Source: Pigmentibacter sp. JX0631 (GTDB lineage: Bacteria > Bdellovibrionota_B > Oligoflexia > Silvanigrellales > Silvanigrellaceae). Taken from it: a stretch of DNA of 64,000 nucleotides. Location: positions 1,762,501 to 1,826,500 of the forward strand of contig NZ_CP123622.1 in the NCBI RefSeq assembly GCF_029873255.1. Reading direction: 5' to 3'. The notes below the pieces were generated by a model. The model saw only the letters and a list, made by a program, of their open reading frames with translations, was not told the origin of the DNA and ran no database searches. Of the stretch, positions 1 through 9,739 are shown piece after piece. Every line of letters starts with the position of its first letter. Position 1 is the stretch's first letter. Position numbers and translations under genes: made by a program.

Positions 1-1195
1 TTAAATTTGCATACACATCTCGTTGCGCACGCATAAATTCTTGGATACGTGCATTACCCCATTTCGGCCAATTGTGCGATGCAAACATCACTTCTGCCTG
101 TTTTCCATATTTATATAAAGATTCATTAATATGTTTTGACCAACTAAGTGCGTCTCTAACTAGCGCTCCTCTTAAAGTGTAGATATTATGAACAGTGCTA
201 GTTATATTTTCAGCTGCCCAAAAGGCTTTCCATTCTGGAAAATAAATATTCATTTCAGCCGGAGCTTCTGTTCCTGGTGTATTTTGAAATTCTAATTTAA
301 CTCCATCTATTGTCATTGTTTCAAAATCGTTTGTAACTATATAATTTGGAGCGATTAATCCAACTGTGCCAGCTGAGGTCATTTTTCCTATGGCCTGATC
401 AACATGCCCCCGTTCATTTCTTGGCAAATACAATCCGTATTGGTAAAACAGTCTTCTATTCATAACCGTACCGGCATACACATTTTCAGAAACAGCGGCT
501 TCCATAAAACCTTTGGGAGCAATAACTTTAACGCTTCCATTTTTAGCGTCATTTTCATTAATTACGCCATGAACTCCGCCAAAATGATCACTATGTGAGT
601 GTGAGTAAATGACTGCTTTTATGGGAAGAACACCGAAATAATGATTTAATAAATTAATTGCTGCTTGAGCTGTTTCTTTTGAGGTCAAGACATCAATTAA
701 TATCCAGCCATTTTGCGTTCTAATTGCAGTTAAATTTGCTAAATCATACCCTCTTACTTGATAAATTTTATTTGGCATGACTTCGAATAATCCATATTCC
801 ATATTGAGTATAGCTTGTCTATACAATGAAGGATGGATACTTCCTGTATTTGCAGATGTTTTTAGAAAATCATAAAAATGAAAATCCCAAATAATATTTC
901 CATTATCTCCTTTTATAAACCTCTCACTTGGTTTTATTAATAAACCTTTCATAGATTCTTCAAAATCTCTTTTGTCATTAAAAGGCAATATTAATTTTTG
1001 TTGTTCTTGATAATTGATAGTGAAGTTTGATGGTGGCTTTGTTTGGTTATTAAATTTCGGGGGTTGGGAAGTTTTTTTATTTGTGCTTTTATTTTTTTTA
1101 ATATTCAAGGTTTCTGGATAAGCAAAGCTTGGTATTATTAAAAAAGAATTTATGATTAATGGGGCTAATATAAATGGACAAAACTTTTTTAGCAT
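1..1195 (-). CDS. Alkyl/aryl-sulfatase (metallo-beta-lactamase fold), 3' end outside window
   Basis: The frame opens at an ATG at 1195-1193, preceded by an AAGGAA-type ribosome site, and stays open to the left window edge (about 398 codons), so the C-terminal part is missing. The first ~25 residues form a signal peptide (MLKKFCPFIL start, PSFA-Y cleavage region), so the enzyme should be exported. The zinc-binding motif HSHSDH lies at residues 199-204, followed by FGGVHG. This arrangement, with a long N-terminal region before the HxHxDH, fits the SdsA1/BDS1 group of alkyl sulfatases that hydrolyse alkyl sulfate esters such as dodecyl sulfate. Family members are usually ~650 residues, so about 250 residues should lie outside. 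Other metallo-hydrolases are possible, but the length before the motif favours alkylsulfatase. Confidence 0.8.
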   Translation of the reverse strand, partial: MLKKFCPFILAPLIINSFLIIPSFAYPETLNIKKNKSTNKKTSQPPKFNNQTKPPSNFTINYQEQQKLILPFNDKRDFEESMKGLLIKPSERFIKGDNGNIIWDFHFYDFLKTSANTGSIHPSLYRQAILNMEYGLFEVMPNKIYQVRGYDLANLTAIRTQNGWILIDVLTSKETAQAAINLLNHYFGVLPIKAVIYSHSHSDHFGGVHGVINENDAKNGSVKVIAPKGFMEAAVSENVYAGTVMNRRLFYQYGLYLPRNERGHVDQAIGKMTSAGTVGLIAPNYIVTNDFETMTIDGVKLEFQNTPGTEAPAEMNIYFPEWKAFWAAENITSTVHNIYTLRGALVRDALSWSKHINESLYKYGKQAEVMFASHNWPKWGNARIQEFMRAQRDVYANL

Positions 1196-1278
1196 AATTT
1201 CATTCCTTTAAATATTAAGCAATTAGTAAACAGAATTTATTACTTAATATAAAAAGCAAAAAAAAAACAATTAAATTA

Positions 1279-1821
1279 TTATGTTGAACTTATTTTTTGG
1301 ATTAAAATATTAAGTTCTTCTTTATTTTCAAAAAAAACTCTCAATTCACCTTGCCCTTGTTTGTTAAAAGAAATCCTGCAATGTAAATTAATTTTACTTT
1401 TAATTAAATTTTCAAATTTTATTGCTTCATTTAATTCTAATCTAGGATCTGTTTTAATCACTTTTCTTTTTTTTAATACACTCTTTTTTTTCATAATATT
1501 TAAATTTGGTTTTGTGCCTTGCCCTAACTCAATCATTTTTTTAACTTCTATCCTTAACTTTTTAAAGTTGTCTTTTTCACATTGTTTTCTTTTAGCTGCA
1601 AAAGTATCTATTAATACTTTTCTTGAAAATAATTCAGGGTAAGCTAGTATTTCCTGTTTTACAGAGTCTGGTATTCTTGCTAGCCAAATTGCACGACTGA
1701 TTGTTTGAGGATTTTGTTTTACTTCGATTGCAATTTCTGGGACAGACTTGCCGCTTAAAAAAGCAGTTCTCCAAGATTCTCCCAAAGCAAAAAATCGAAC
1801 ACCTGAAAGTCTCGTAGACAT
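1279..1821 (-). CDS. ParB-like helix-turn-helix protein without nuclease domain
   Basis: This 180-residue protein starts at an ATG with a good AAGGAG site. Residues ~24-50 read like the ParB/KorB helix-turn-helix (VPEIAIEVKQ, then QTISRAIWLARIP), followed by a helical linker. The last ~35 residues end in a strand-helix segment (ELRVFFENKEELNILI) resembling the ParB C-terminal dimerisation domain. The middle is very lysine-rich (KKKSVLKKRKV around 111-121). The N-terminal CTPase/ParB nuclease-like domain with its GxxRR motif is absent, so this is not a complete partition protein. A DNA-binding regulator or adaptor derived from ParB is more likely. No ParA is nearby. The assignment rests on motif reading only. 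Confidence 0.55.
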   Translation of the reverse strand: MSTRLSGVRFFALGESWRTAFLSGKSVPEIAIEVKQNPQTISRAIWLARIPDSVKQEILAYPELFSRKVLIDTFAAKRKQCEKDNFKKLRIEVKKMIELGQGTKPNLNIMKKKSVLKKRKVIKTDPRLELNEAIKFENLIKSKINLHCRISFNKQGQGELRVFFENKEELNILIQKISST

Positions 1822-2149
1822 GAGTTCTCCTTTTTTTATTAAAACTCATCTTTTTTTAATCTTTAAATTAAAAAAATCTAATAAAATAAACATTAAATAA
1901 AAATTTTGAGTTTTGAAAGAGATTTTTATAGATTTTTTTTCAGAAAATAAACTAAGTCTAAAATTAGACTAAAATAATGTTACTTTAATTTAGAGTTTAC
2001 AAAATTTTATTTTTCCCTAATTAAACACAATTATTTAAATACTTTTTTATGATAGATATCCAAAATAAAAATAAATAAAAAAATTAGAATTTTTAAAATT
2101 ATGTGATAAATTTATTTTATATAAATTTTATTTTTTAATGAAGGATAAT
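1822..2149. other. Intergenic region between divergent genes
   Basis: This 328-bp divergent region is extremely AT-rich and must hold the promoters of the ParB-like gene (leftward) and the permease gene (rightward). I see no convincing ORF or RNA gene. The only clear structure is the 16-bp dyad at 1955-1970, listed separately. Confidence 0.5.
1955..1970. promoter_or_regulatory. 16-bp inverted repeat, operator candidate
   Basis: AGTCTAA-AA-TTAGACT is a perfect 7-bp inverted repeat with a 2-nt centre. It lies between the divergent ParB-like gene and the permease gene, about 130 bp from the former and 180 bp from the latter. Its size and symmetry fit a dimeric repressor site. The neighbouring HTH protein would be the first candidate ligand, but this is inference. 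Confidence 0.3.
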
Positions 2150-3526
2150 ATGGATATTAAAGACAATAAATTAAAACCTGTTCTAGGAACGTTTCAACTT
2201 TGGGGAATTGCAGTAGGTCTTGTAATTTCCGGAGAATATTTTGGATGGAGTTATGGTTGGGGAAGTGCAGGAACTTTAGGATTTTTAGTTACTTTTTTTC
2301 TGATTTCAAGTTTGTACTTTACTTTTATTTTTAGTTTTACCGAATTATCAACAGCAATTCCTCATGCTGGAGGACCATTTGCTTATGCAAAAAGAGCTTT
2401 TGGACCAATAGGTGGATATATAGCGGGATTTGCAACTCTAGTAGAATTTTTATTTGCACCGCCAGCTATTGCGTTGGCTATTGGAGCCTATCTAAATGTT
2501 CAATTTCCATCATTAGATCCAAAATGGATTGCTTGTTTTTGTTACTTTATTTTTACAATTTTAAATATATTAGGTGTTAGCATTGCGGCAAGTTTTGAAC
2601 TGGTTGTAACTATATTTGCTATAATAGAATTGCTTATCTTTATGGGAGTTGTTCTTCCAGGATTTAAATTAGAAAATTTTATCAGTCATGGCTGGGCTGG
2701 TAGTGATCATTTTTCAATAACTAGTATCTCGGGTATATTAGCGGCGATACCTTTTGCAATTTGGTTCTTTTTAGCTATAGAAGGAGCTGCTATGGCAGCA
2801 GAAGAAGTTAAAAATCCAAGAAAAACTATCCCAAGGGCATTTATTTCTGGAATTATGACATTAATAATTTTAGCGCTTGGAGTTATGATTTTTGCAGGTG
2901 GTGTTGGCGATTGGCGGAAATTTGCAAACATAAATGATCCTTTACCAGAAGCAATGAAGGTTATTGTTGGAAACTCTAGTGGTTGGTTGCACATGCTTGT
3001 TTGGTTAGGATTATTTGGATTAATAGCCTCATTCCATGGAATAATAATGGGATACTCTCGCCAAATATTTGCGCTTTCGCGTGAAGGATATTTACCAAGT
3101 TTTTTGGCAAAAATACATCCTACTTTTAAAACTCCATACATAGCTATATTCATAGGAAGTATATTTGGTATTTTAGTTATTTTTAGTGATAATATAATAA
3201 AAATTCAAGGACAAACTTTAAGTGCAAGTATCGTTACAATGTCGGTGTTTGGTGCAATAATAATGTATATTATATCAATGATGTCATTATTAAAATTAAG
3301 AAAAAAAGAACCTGAACTAGAGCGCCCTTTTCAAGCACCTTTTTATCCTTATTTTCCAATAATAGCACTTATTTTGTCAATTATTAGTTTAATTTCAATG
3401 TTATATTTTAATTTGTATTTAGGTGTAATATTTTTTATTTTATGTATTGTATGTGGTTTTTATTCTCTATTTTTTTACAAAAGAAGATTGAAATTTGAGA
3501 ATAGTAAAGAAGTTCAACTTAATTAA
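2150..3526 (+). CDS. eat: Ethanolamine-permease-like APC transporter
   Basis: A 458-residue polytopic inner-membrane protein with about 12 hydrophobic segments. The N-terminus (LWGIAVGLVISGEYFGWSYG) is the signature of the ethanolamine permease branch of the amino acid-polyamine-organocation superfamily; uptake of ethanolamine or a similar small amine by cation symport is expected. An in-frame ATG at 2138 exists, but AAGGA at 2141-2145 sits just upstream of the ATG at 2150, so 2150 is preferred. No eutBC ammonia-lyase genes are visible, so the substrate's fate here is unknown. The gene converges on the next permease with a 4-bp overlap of stop codons. Confidence 0.8.
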   Translation: MDIKDNKLKPVLGTFQLWGIAVGLVISGEYFGWSYGWGSAGTLGFLVTFFLISSLYFTFIFSFTELSTAIPHAGGPFAYAKRAFGPIGGYIAGFATLVEFLFAPPAIALAIGAYLNVQFPSLDPKWIACFCYFIFTILNILGVSIAASFELVVTIFAIIELLIFMGVVLPGFKLENFISHGWAGSDHFSITSISGILAAIPFAIWFFLAIEGAAMAAEEVKNPRKTIPRAFISGIMTLIILALGVMIFAGGVGDWRKFANINDPLPEAMKVIVGNSSGWLHMLVWLGLFGLIASFHGIIMGYSRQIFALSREGYLPSFLAKIHPTFKTPYIAIFIGSIFGILVIFSDNIIKIQGQTLSASIVTMSVFGAIIMYIISMMSLLKLRKKEPELERPFQAPFYPYFPIIALILSIISLISMLYFNLYLGVIFFILCIVCGFYSLFFYKRRLKFENSKEVQLN

Positions 3527-5106
3527 TTTGAATGATTATTAAGAATTTTTTGATAAATTTCATTGGTTTCTTTTTCGCTTAAAGCAGTTTTTTGCGCATA
3601 TAAAAATACTACTAAACTTGTAATAGCAATTACAATAAAGTCTAACTGCATAGAAATAATTCCTAATCCACCTTTATAAGTTCCCAAGTAAGAAACAATA
3701 CCAGATAACAAAAGATAAAGTATTAACCAGCTAAAAGATTTTAAGGAGAGTGTTTCTTTGCGAGCGGATTTGCTTAAATAATGAGACATTATAAAAATAA
3801 AAATTCCTAAACCAACAGCAACAAAAAGTTTCCAAACCGTTTCCCAGCCAGTCCATTGCAACATAAGATTACAAACATAAAAAGATAAAAATGAAAGAAA
3901 TTTTGGAAAAGGTAGTTTAAATGGCCTTGCTAAATTTGGAAGATTTTTTCTAAAAATAGGAAGACAAATAGGCCCACAAGCAAGCGAGAGAACAATAGCA
4001 GCGGATAAAAAAGCTATCATTGATTGCCAACCAGAAAAAGGGAGAAAAAATAACATCCCAATTAAAAAGTTAACAAGTATTGCAACCCAAGGAATTGAAA
4101 AGCGATTTACTTTAGAAAAAGCTTTAGGAGCATCGCCCTGGATGCTCATTGAATATAAAATTCTAGAAGAAGAAGCTACAAAGCCTACTGCAGTTCCAAA
4201 TGGCGAAATAATGGCGTCGAAATATAGAACTTTCACCATAAATGCAAAACCTAAAGCTATAAATATACCTGCAAAAGGACCAGCGTCACCAGTAAAACTA
4301 ATTTTATCCCAACCATTCGTAATGGCACTTGGATCAACCGATAAAATAAACCCAATTTGCAAAATAACATATAAAGCCATACTCGCTAGAATGGAGCCAA
4401 ATAGAGCGAATGGTATTGATTTTTGTGGGTTTTTAGCTTCACCAGCAAGAAAAATTGCAGTTTGAAATCCAAAAAATGAAAAGCTAACTCCTCCAACAGA
4501 AATAGAAGATAGTAGACCATTAAATCCAAAAGGGAAAAATTCATGCGACGTTAAATTTTCTGGATGAATGTTAGAAGATAAAAGCAAAATAGCAACGCCT
4601 ACTGGAATTATAAGCTTCCAAATAACGACAATTTTATTTGTTTCTGCCATAAATTTTACGCCAACTATATTGATAAAAGAAAGGACTGCCATTAACAAAG
4701 TAGCAAAAATAAGACCTTTGTTTGTTAGAGTGTCTATTCCATTTATTTTTTCCATCAAGTTTGGAACGTAATTAGAAGCGTATTGAAGGACAGCTTGTAC
4801 CTCAATAGGTGCTACAACCATTGTCCATAGCCAAGTGATCCAAGCAAAAATGGCACCGGTCATTTTGCCGTGGCTTAGTAAAGAATAGGCTGTAGAACCA
4901 CCACTTAAAGGTAGCATAGTAGATAATTCAGCAAACGATAAAGCAATAATACCAACGCAAAATCCACCTAATATCCAAGCAAGTATAGCGGCAGGGCCAG
5001 CAGATTGAGCTGTGTAAAAGGATCCAAAGAGCCAACCAGATCCAACCATAGAGCCTATAGATAAAAATAAAAGACTTGTTTTGGAAATATTTCGTTTAAG
5101 TTGCAT
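3523..5106 (-). CDS. APC-family amino acid permease
   Basis: A 527-residue membrane protein with 12 or more hydrophobic segments. The first helix carries the unwound substrate-site motif typical of APC transporters (SIGSMVGSGWLFG, residues ~16-28), and FAELSTMLPLSGG follows. A second helix-6-type motif (FSFFGFQTAIFLAGEAKNP) is present around residues 209-227. It probably imports an amino acid across the inner membrane; the substrate cannot be told. Its 3' end overlaps the convergent ethanolamine-permease-like gene by 4 bp. It belongs to a different APC branch from that neighbour, so the pair is not a recent duplication. Confidence 0.8.
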   Translation of the reverse strand: MQLKRNISKTSLLFLSIGSMVGSGWLFGSFYTAQSAGPAAILAWILGGFCVGIIALSFAELSTMLPLSGGSTAYSLLSHGKMTGAIFAWITWLWTMVVAPIEVQAVLQYASNYVPNLMEKINGIDTLTNKGLIFATLLMAVLSFINIVGVKFMAETNKIVVIWKLIIPVGVAILLLSSNIHPENLTSHEFFPFGFNGLLSSISVGGVSFSFFGFQTAIFLAGEAKNPQKSIPFALFGSILASMALYVILQIGFILSVDPSAITNGWDKISFTGDAGPFAGIFIALGFAFMVKVLYFDAIISPFGTAVGFVASSSRILYSMSIQGDAPKAFSKVNRFSIPWVAILVNFLIGMLFFLPFSGWQSMIAFLSAAIVLSLACGPICLPIFRKNLPNLARPFKLPFPKFLSFLSFYVCNLMLQWTGWETVWKLFVAVGLGIFIFIMSHYLSKSARKETLSLKSFSWLILYLLLSGIVSYLGTYKGGLGIISMQLDFIVIAITSLVVFLYAQKTALSEKETNEIYQKILNNHSN

Positions 5107-5259
5107 ATTTTTACTTTACCTTTTGAAAAGTTTGTAGAGTCTTTGGCTCACCATGTAGTAAGACTAAAGAGACTTTGATAGGCATGTATGCAATAAAATT
5201 CTTGGCCTGTCATCCAGTTTTTTTAATTTTTTTGTAACATATTATTTTAAGGTATAAAT

Positions 5260-6246
5260 ATGCTAAAAACTCTTAGTGCTAAAGTCACCGAACTTCATAT
5301 AGGAGAAAGATTTGATGTAGTAGCTACACATCTCTTTCCTAATATAAGTAGAAAAAAGATTAAAAATATTATTGATTCTGGAGGGGCATATTTAAATAAA
5401 AAGAGAATAAAAATTGCTAAAACAGAAGTGAAAATTGGGGATAAAATAGAACTTTTTTGGGAAGAAAATAGCATAGATAATACTCAAAAAGGATCTATAA
5501 AGCAATTAAATATAAAAAATAATATCGAAATCAAAATAGATACTGAAACATTAATATTTGAAAACGAATCATTTTCTATTATTAATAAACCAGCTGGAGT
5601 TGCATCTCAAGCGACTCTAACTTCAAGTACTGATACAATTTTTCATTTGTTAAATAAAGTTTATCCGGAGAAGTTTGATTTAAAAAAAATGTTTCTAGTT
5701 CACAGATTAGATAAAGATACTTCTGGATTAATGATTATAGCAAAAAATTTAGAAGTCCAAAAGAAATTCGAAAATTTATTTAGGGATAAATTAATAGAAA
5801 AAAATTATTTAGCATTATGCTTTTCCAAGCCAAAACAGAATGAGGGAGAGTTAAATTTTCCAATTGCAAAAGACAGTAATAGAAAAAATTGTTACTTTGC
5901 AATAACTAATCCAAATTCTAAAAACAAAAATGCAAAAGAAGCTTTTACTAAATATAAATTATTACAGTACTATAATGATGCAAATATTTCTTTAGTATCT
6001 TGTTTTCCAAAAACAGGAAGAACTCATCAGATAAGAGTGCATTTAAATGCTATTGGTTGTCCAATATTGGGCGATAAAACTTATTCACAAAATATTTATG
6101 GTCATAAATATTATCAAATAGCTTTAAGGCATATGTTACATGCTTGTTATTTGAAATTTCAATTTGAAGGTCAGAATTTTGAATTTAATTTAGATCTACC
6201 GAAAGATTTTAAAAGTATAATAGAAACTATAGAAGCTGTTAAATAA
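5260..6246 (+). CDS. RluA-family 23S rRNA/tRNA pseudouridine synthase
   Basis: This 328-residue cytosolic enzyme isomerises uridine to pseudouridine in RNA. Residues ~10-70 form an S4-type RNA-binding domain. The catalytic motif HRLDKDTSG lies at 148-156 with the nucleophile Asp151, and GRTHQIRVH follows around residue 255. The S4 plus catalytic domain layout matches RluC/RluD-type synthases. Which uridine is modified cannot be decided from sequence alone. The gene stands alone; the next gene starts 133 bp downstream. Confidence 0.87.
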   Translation: MLKTLSAKVTELHIGERFDVVATHLFPNISRKKIKNIIDSGGAYLNKKRIKIAKTEVKIGDKIELFWEENSIDNTQKGSIKQLNIKNNIEIKIDTETLIFENESFSIINKPAGVASQATLTSSTDTIFHLLNKVYPEKFDLKKMFLVHRLDKDTSGLMIIAKNLEVQKKFENLFRDKLIEKNYLALCFSKPKQNEGELNFPIAKDSNRKNCYFAITNPNSKNKNAKEAFTKYKLLQYYNDANISLVSCFPKTGRTHQIRVHLNAIGCPILGDKTYSQNIYGHKYYQIALRHMLHACYLKFQFEGQNFEFNLDLPKDFKSIIETIEAVK

Positions 6247-6378
6247 TTTTATAGCAGTATTATGTCATATAAGCTTGAAAATATTTTGAGATAGTTTTAT
6301 CAAAAAAGAATCTTGATTCATTGTTTTGTAAAAAGCAATCGCTCTGCCAAGAGATACACAACTCAAAGGAGGATAGGC

Positions 6379-7611
6379 ATGTCTTATAAATTGATTACTG
6401 TTCCACAAGGTGGAGCTCACATAAAAGCTGACGCTAATGGTAAAATTGAAGTTCCTGATAATCCAGTGATTCCTTATATTGAAGGTGATGGAACTGGTCC
6501 TGATATTTGGTATGCTTCTCAAATGGTTTTTGATGCTGCAGTTCAAAAAGCGTATGGCGGGAAAAAGAAAATACATTGGATGGAAGTACCTGCGGGAGAA
6601 AAATCATTTAATAAACATGGAAATTGGTTGCCAGATGAAACTATTGACGCCATTAAAGAGTTCAGAGTGGCAATCAAAGGTCCTCTTACAACTCCAGTTG
6701 GTGGTGGAATTCGTAGTTTGAACGTTGCATTAAGACAAATATTAGATCTTTATCAATGTGTTCGTCCTGTTAAGTGGTATACAAATGTTCCTTCTCCAGT
6801 TCGCGAGCCGCAAAAAGTTAATATGTGTATTTTTCGCGAAAATACAGAAGATATTTATGCAGGAATTGAATTTAAAGCTGGAACAGAAGAGCAAAAAAAA
6901 TTACGTGAGTTTTTAGCTAATACTTTAGGAAAAAAAGTTCGTGAAGACTCAGGTTTAGGAATTAAACCAGTAAGTGAATTTGGTTCAAAGCGTTTAGTTA
7001 GAGCAGCTATTAATTATGCAATTAAAAACAAATGTAAAAGCGTTACTTTAGTTCATAAAGGTAACATAATGAAGTTCACAGAAGGTGCCTTCCGTGATTG
7101 GGGTTATGAAGTTGCTAAAACAGAATTTAGGGAGCATTGCGTCACATGGGAAGAATGTAATGGGAACGCTCCTGCTGGGAAAATTCTTGTCAAAGATGCT
7201 ATTGCTGACAATATGTTCCAACAAGCTCTTTTACGTCCAGATGAATATGAAGTACTAGCTTGTACAAATTTAAATGGTGACTATTTATCGGACGCTCTTG
7301 CAGCACAAGTTGGCGGCTTAGGTATTGCTCCTGGAGCTAACATCGGTGATGGTTTTGCTCTTTTTGAAGCTACACATGGTACAGCGCCAAAATATGCAGG
7401 GCAGGATAAAGTGAACCCTGGTTCTGTTATTTTAAGTGGTAATATGATGTTCGAGTATCTTGGCTGGAACGAAGTTGTTACTTTAATTGAGAAAGCTTTT
7501 GAAAAAACTCTAGCGCAAAAAGTTGTAACTTACGATTTTGCTCGTCAATTGAGTGGTGCAAGAGAAGTTAAATGTTCTGAGTTTGCAAAAGCTATTATTT
7601 CTAATATGTAA
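6379..7611 (+). CDS. icd: NADP-dependent isocitrate dehydrogenase
   Basis: The TCA-cycle enzyme that oxidatively decarboxylates isocitrate to 2-oxoglutarate. Starting from the ATG at 6379, which has a strong AAGGAGG at 6367-6372, the protein has 410 residues, close to the E. coli enzyme (416). An upstream in-frame ATG at 6313 lacks such a site. [14 protein letters not shown] begins the Rossmann-like core. [11 protein letters not shown] carries the active-site serine that E. coli IDH kinase/phosphatase modifies. [14 protein letters not shown] binds substrate. [14 protein letters not shown] contains the Lys-Tyr pair that confers NADP preference. Confidence 0.95.
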   Translation: MSYKLITVPQGGAHIKADANGKIEVPDNPVIPYIEGDGTGPDIWYASQMVFDAAVQKAYGGKKKIHWMEVPAGEKSFNKHGNWLPDETIDAIKEFRVAIKGPLTTPVGGGIRSLNVALRQILDLYQCVRPVKWYTNVPSPVREPQKVNMCIFRENTEDIYAGIEFKAGTEEQKKLREFLANTLGKKVREDSGLGIKPVSEFGSKRLVRAAINYAIKNKCKSVTLVHKGNIMKFTEGAFRDWGYEVAKTEFREHCVTWEECNGNAPAGKILVKDAIADNMFQQALLRPDEYEVLACTNLNGDYLSDALAAQVGGLGIAPGANIGDGFALFEATHGTAPKYAGQDKVNPGSVILSGNMMFEYLGWNEVVTLIEKAFEKTLAQKVVTYDFARQLSGAREVKCSEFAKAIISNM

Positions 7612-7631
7612 AGTTTTTGTATTGAGGTCAT

Positions 7632-8693
7632 TTGAAGTATATAAGTACAGTAAAAAGTGTTTATAGCAAGTATTCTCGTCTTTTGCCCTGGGCGAGTTTA
7701 ATTTGGGGTATTGCTTCAAGCTTTTGGCTTACAAGAGATTATTCCAAAGCTTATCGTTTAGGGCTTTTCACTATTGCATTTTTTATTTTAATAATTTTAA
7801 TGTCAACTTGGTATAGTTACATTACTAGAATTTCACAAAAAAATCAAAGTAACCTAAAAAAAATTCATATTAATATTCACAAACAAAAAGATTTATTTGA
7901 ATTTGTGGGTCTTACTGTTACACAATATTTTATTCAATATATCTTTATGTTTTGCATTCCTTTTTTGTATTTTAGACAAGAATGGATTTGGTTGTTTTTT
8001 TGTTCATTTTTTGTTGGAATGACTTTATGGGATCCCTTTTGGATTCGTCTTTTTAAAATTCAATTATTTCGTTTGTTTTTAAGATTAATAGCAACTTGCA
8101 TGGTATTTGGATTTCTGTATGCAGTTTTTTTTCCGCAATTCATAGATTATTACTATGTATGGTTTACTATTATTTGTTTTACAGTAATTTTTCCATGGAA
8201 TTCTCTTTTTTTGAGAAATGAAATTAATATTCCTGAAATTGCAGCTTCATTTATATTAACAATTTTTATTGCAATACATTCCTTTGTTCCTCCTGAATAT
8301 CAATTTCCAGTTATTTCAATATGGGTTGAAAATAGTAATTATTCTATAGATAAACCAGGCAATAAATCTTATGAACTAATTAAAGGAAATATTAAATCCA
8401 GAAAAGATTTTATTAGTACTTTAAATTCTGGAAAACAAATTTGTGCAATTTCTCCAATTATTGCTCCTGCAGGTTTTTACTCAAAAATATATCATGAGTG
8501 GTATATTGATGATCGATTTGTTGATAAAATTACTTTACCTTCAATATCTGGTTCAGATATCAATGAACAACACAGTACTTATTCTTGTAAAAAGTTTTTT
8601 TTAAATTTAAAAACTGTGAAAAAAATTACCACAAAAATTTATCTTAAAAATGGAATTTATGTAGGAAGGCAATTTTTAATAATTTCGGACTGA
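7632..8693 (+). CDS. Membrane protein, possibly with a C-terminal DUF2914-type domain
   Basis: A 353-residue protein starting at a TTG with GAGG upstream, 20 bp after icd. The first ~215 residues hold about 7 hydrophobic segments. The last ~130 residues are soluble and probably face the periplasm (IYHEWYIDDRFVDKITL, then IYLKNGIYVGRQFLII). That tail resembles the pattern of the DUF2914 family, in which a conserved Trp-Tyr strand is followed by a terminal 'G-x-x-v-g-x-x-x-f-x-v' strand. Function is unknown. The 3' end overlaps the convergent cysteine-cluster gene by 37 bp, which is long for convergent genes. Confidence 0.6.
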   Translation: MKYISTVKSVYSKYSRLLPWASLIWGIASSFWLTRDYSKAYRLGLFTIAFFILIILMSTWYSYITRISQKNQSNLKKIHINIHKQKDLFEFVGLTVTQYFIQYIFMFCIPFLYFRQEWIWLFFCSFFVGMTLWDPFWIRLFKIQLFRLFLRLIATCMVFGFLYAVFFPQFIDYYYVWFTIICFTVIFPWNSLFLRNEINIPEIAASFILTIFIAIHSFVPPEYQFPVISIWVENSNYSIDKPGNKSYELIKGNIKSRKDFISTLNSGKQICAISPIIAPAGFYSKIYHEWYIDDRFVDKITLPSISGSDINEQHSTYSCKKFFLNLKTVKKITTKIYLKNGIYVGRQFLIISD

Positions 8694-9463
8694 GCTTCTT
8701 CAAGCGCAAGTATATCTTTTTCTGAAATTTGATATCCTAAACTTGCGAGTAATTCAATATAAAGAGAAAAATCGTTAACTGCTTCTGCATATTCATCTTT
8801 AATTTCTTCACTAGTTAAATGTTTTTCTGTTAAAAAACATTCTAAGCCCTCTTTTGTACAAAGAGCTGCTAAAAGAATAGGTAAATGACCGATTGTGCTT
8901 CTACCAAACAATTTTTTTTCATATTCACGAATTTCATCTTGGATATTTGAACCAATTTCGTTTGTAATTTCTAGGCTTCGATGTGTTTGTTTCAACTGGC
9001 ACTTAGCTGGGGAGTCTAAACTATTAAAAAACTCACATATTAAAGGTCGCATTGTGAATATTCCACAATGTCCTGAAAATTGATTACCATCTTCTTTAAC
9101 AAAAAAGGGGCAAGGAGTTTTTAGGTTTAAAAACTTTTTTTGATCTTGATCTTTGAATGGTAATGTTCCTAAGTCTTTCGCAAAATCAAAATATTTGCTT
9201 GAATATTCAAACAGTTTTGCAGCTAAAGCTTGTAAATCATATCCTTCAGCCAGTAACCTATTTAAAAGGACAAATGCCTCACCTAAAGTAATTGGCACCA
9301 TTGGAAAGTGACAACAAGCTCCGCAGCCTTTCGTACAAGTGATTTGTTCTTTCGGAAATTTTTGCGAAAAATTAGTCACTGCTAATTGAGCTTCACTTTG
9401 ATAAGAATCATATTTATTAAGTACGTACGGTATTAATTTTTCTACTGCTGATTTATAGTCCAT
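8657..9463 (-). CDS. YkgJ-type cysteine-cluster protein
   Basis: A 268-residue soluble protein if translation begins at the ATG at 9463, which has GAGGG upstream; an in-frame ATG at 9499 gives 12 more residues. The motif CTKGCGACC (Cys43, Cys47, Cys50, Cys51) and a second Cys set (CPFF, later HCGIF and RPLICEF) form the zinc- or iron-chelating cluster of the YkgJ/UPF0153 family. The family is widespread but its biochemical role is not settled. The C-terminus is helical. The 3' end overlaps the gene at 7632-8693 by 37 bp on the opposite strand. Confidence 0.75.
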   Translation of the reverse strand: MDYKSAVEKLIPYVLNKYDSYQSEAQLAVTNFSQKFPKEQITCTKGCGACCHFPMVPITLGEAFVLLNRLLAEGYDLQALAAKLFEYSSKYFDFAKDLGTLPFKDQDQKKFLNLKTPCPFFVKEDGNQFSGHCGIFTMRPLICEFFNSLDSPAKCQLKQTHRSLEITNEIGSNIQDEIREYEKKLFGRSTIGHLPILLAALCTKEGLECFLTEKHLTSEEIKDEYAEAVNDFSLYIELLASLGYQISEKDILALEEAQSEIIKNCLPT

Positions 9464-9546
9464 GATTCTACCCTCTATTAAAACATTTCCAAGTTCCATG
9501 TATGCTTTTTTGGGAGTGGATACAAGAGTTAAAGTAGTTATAATGT

Positions 9547-9674
9547 CAGTTAAGAGTTGTGAAAAGAAATGCGAGGATCGAAGGAATAGCTACAATTTGT
9601 CAAATAATTTTTGAGAAAATAAAAGTAACAAAGTTGCAACCAAAGGTTTGGCAGAACCAATTCATCACGATTTA
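9547..9674 (+). repeat. Dispersed ~125-bp repeat, copy 1
   Basis: This segment aligns over its whole length with 45749-45872 and, more weakly, with 13131-13251. Shared blocks include AATGCGAGGAT, TCAAATAATTTTTG-like sequence, GTAACAAAG and the end block TTTGGCAGAACCAA-TCATCA. All three copies have the same orientation. Read in one frame, the copies give related peptides (NARIEGIA in copy 1, NARIEEIV in copy 3, then WQNQ), but copies 2 and 3 carry in-frame stops. This suggests decayed coding remnants of a mobile or repeated gene. This copy lies immediately 5' of the ABC-3C-like operon. Confidence 0.75.
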
Positions 9675-9739
9675 TAATATTTCCTGCAAATTTTTTTCAG
9701 AATTTTTTCCTACATTTTTTAAAACGAAGTCCAAAATTT

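Noticed and set aside
1361-1642. 93-codon + strand ORF inside the ParB-like gene
   Set aside because: A hydrophobic shadow produced by the Lys-rich, A-rich coding strand; no ribosome site.
2707-3153. 148-codon antisense ORF inside the ethanolamine-permease-like gene
   Set aside because: It is the reverse-strand shadow of a well-supported permease and has no independent ribosome site or domain.
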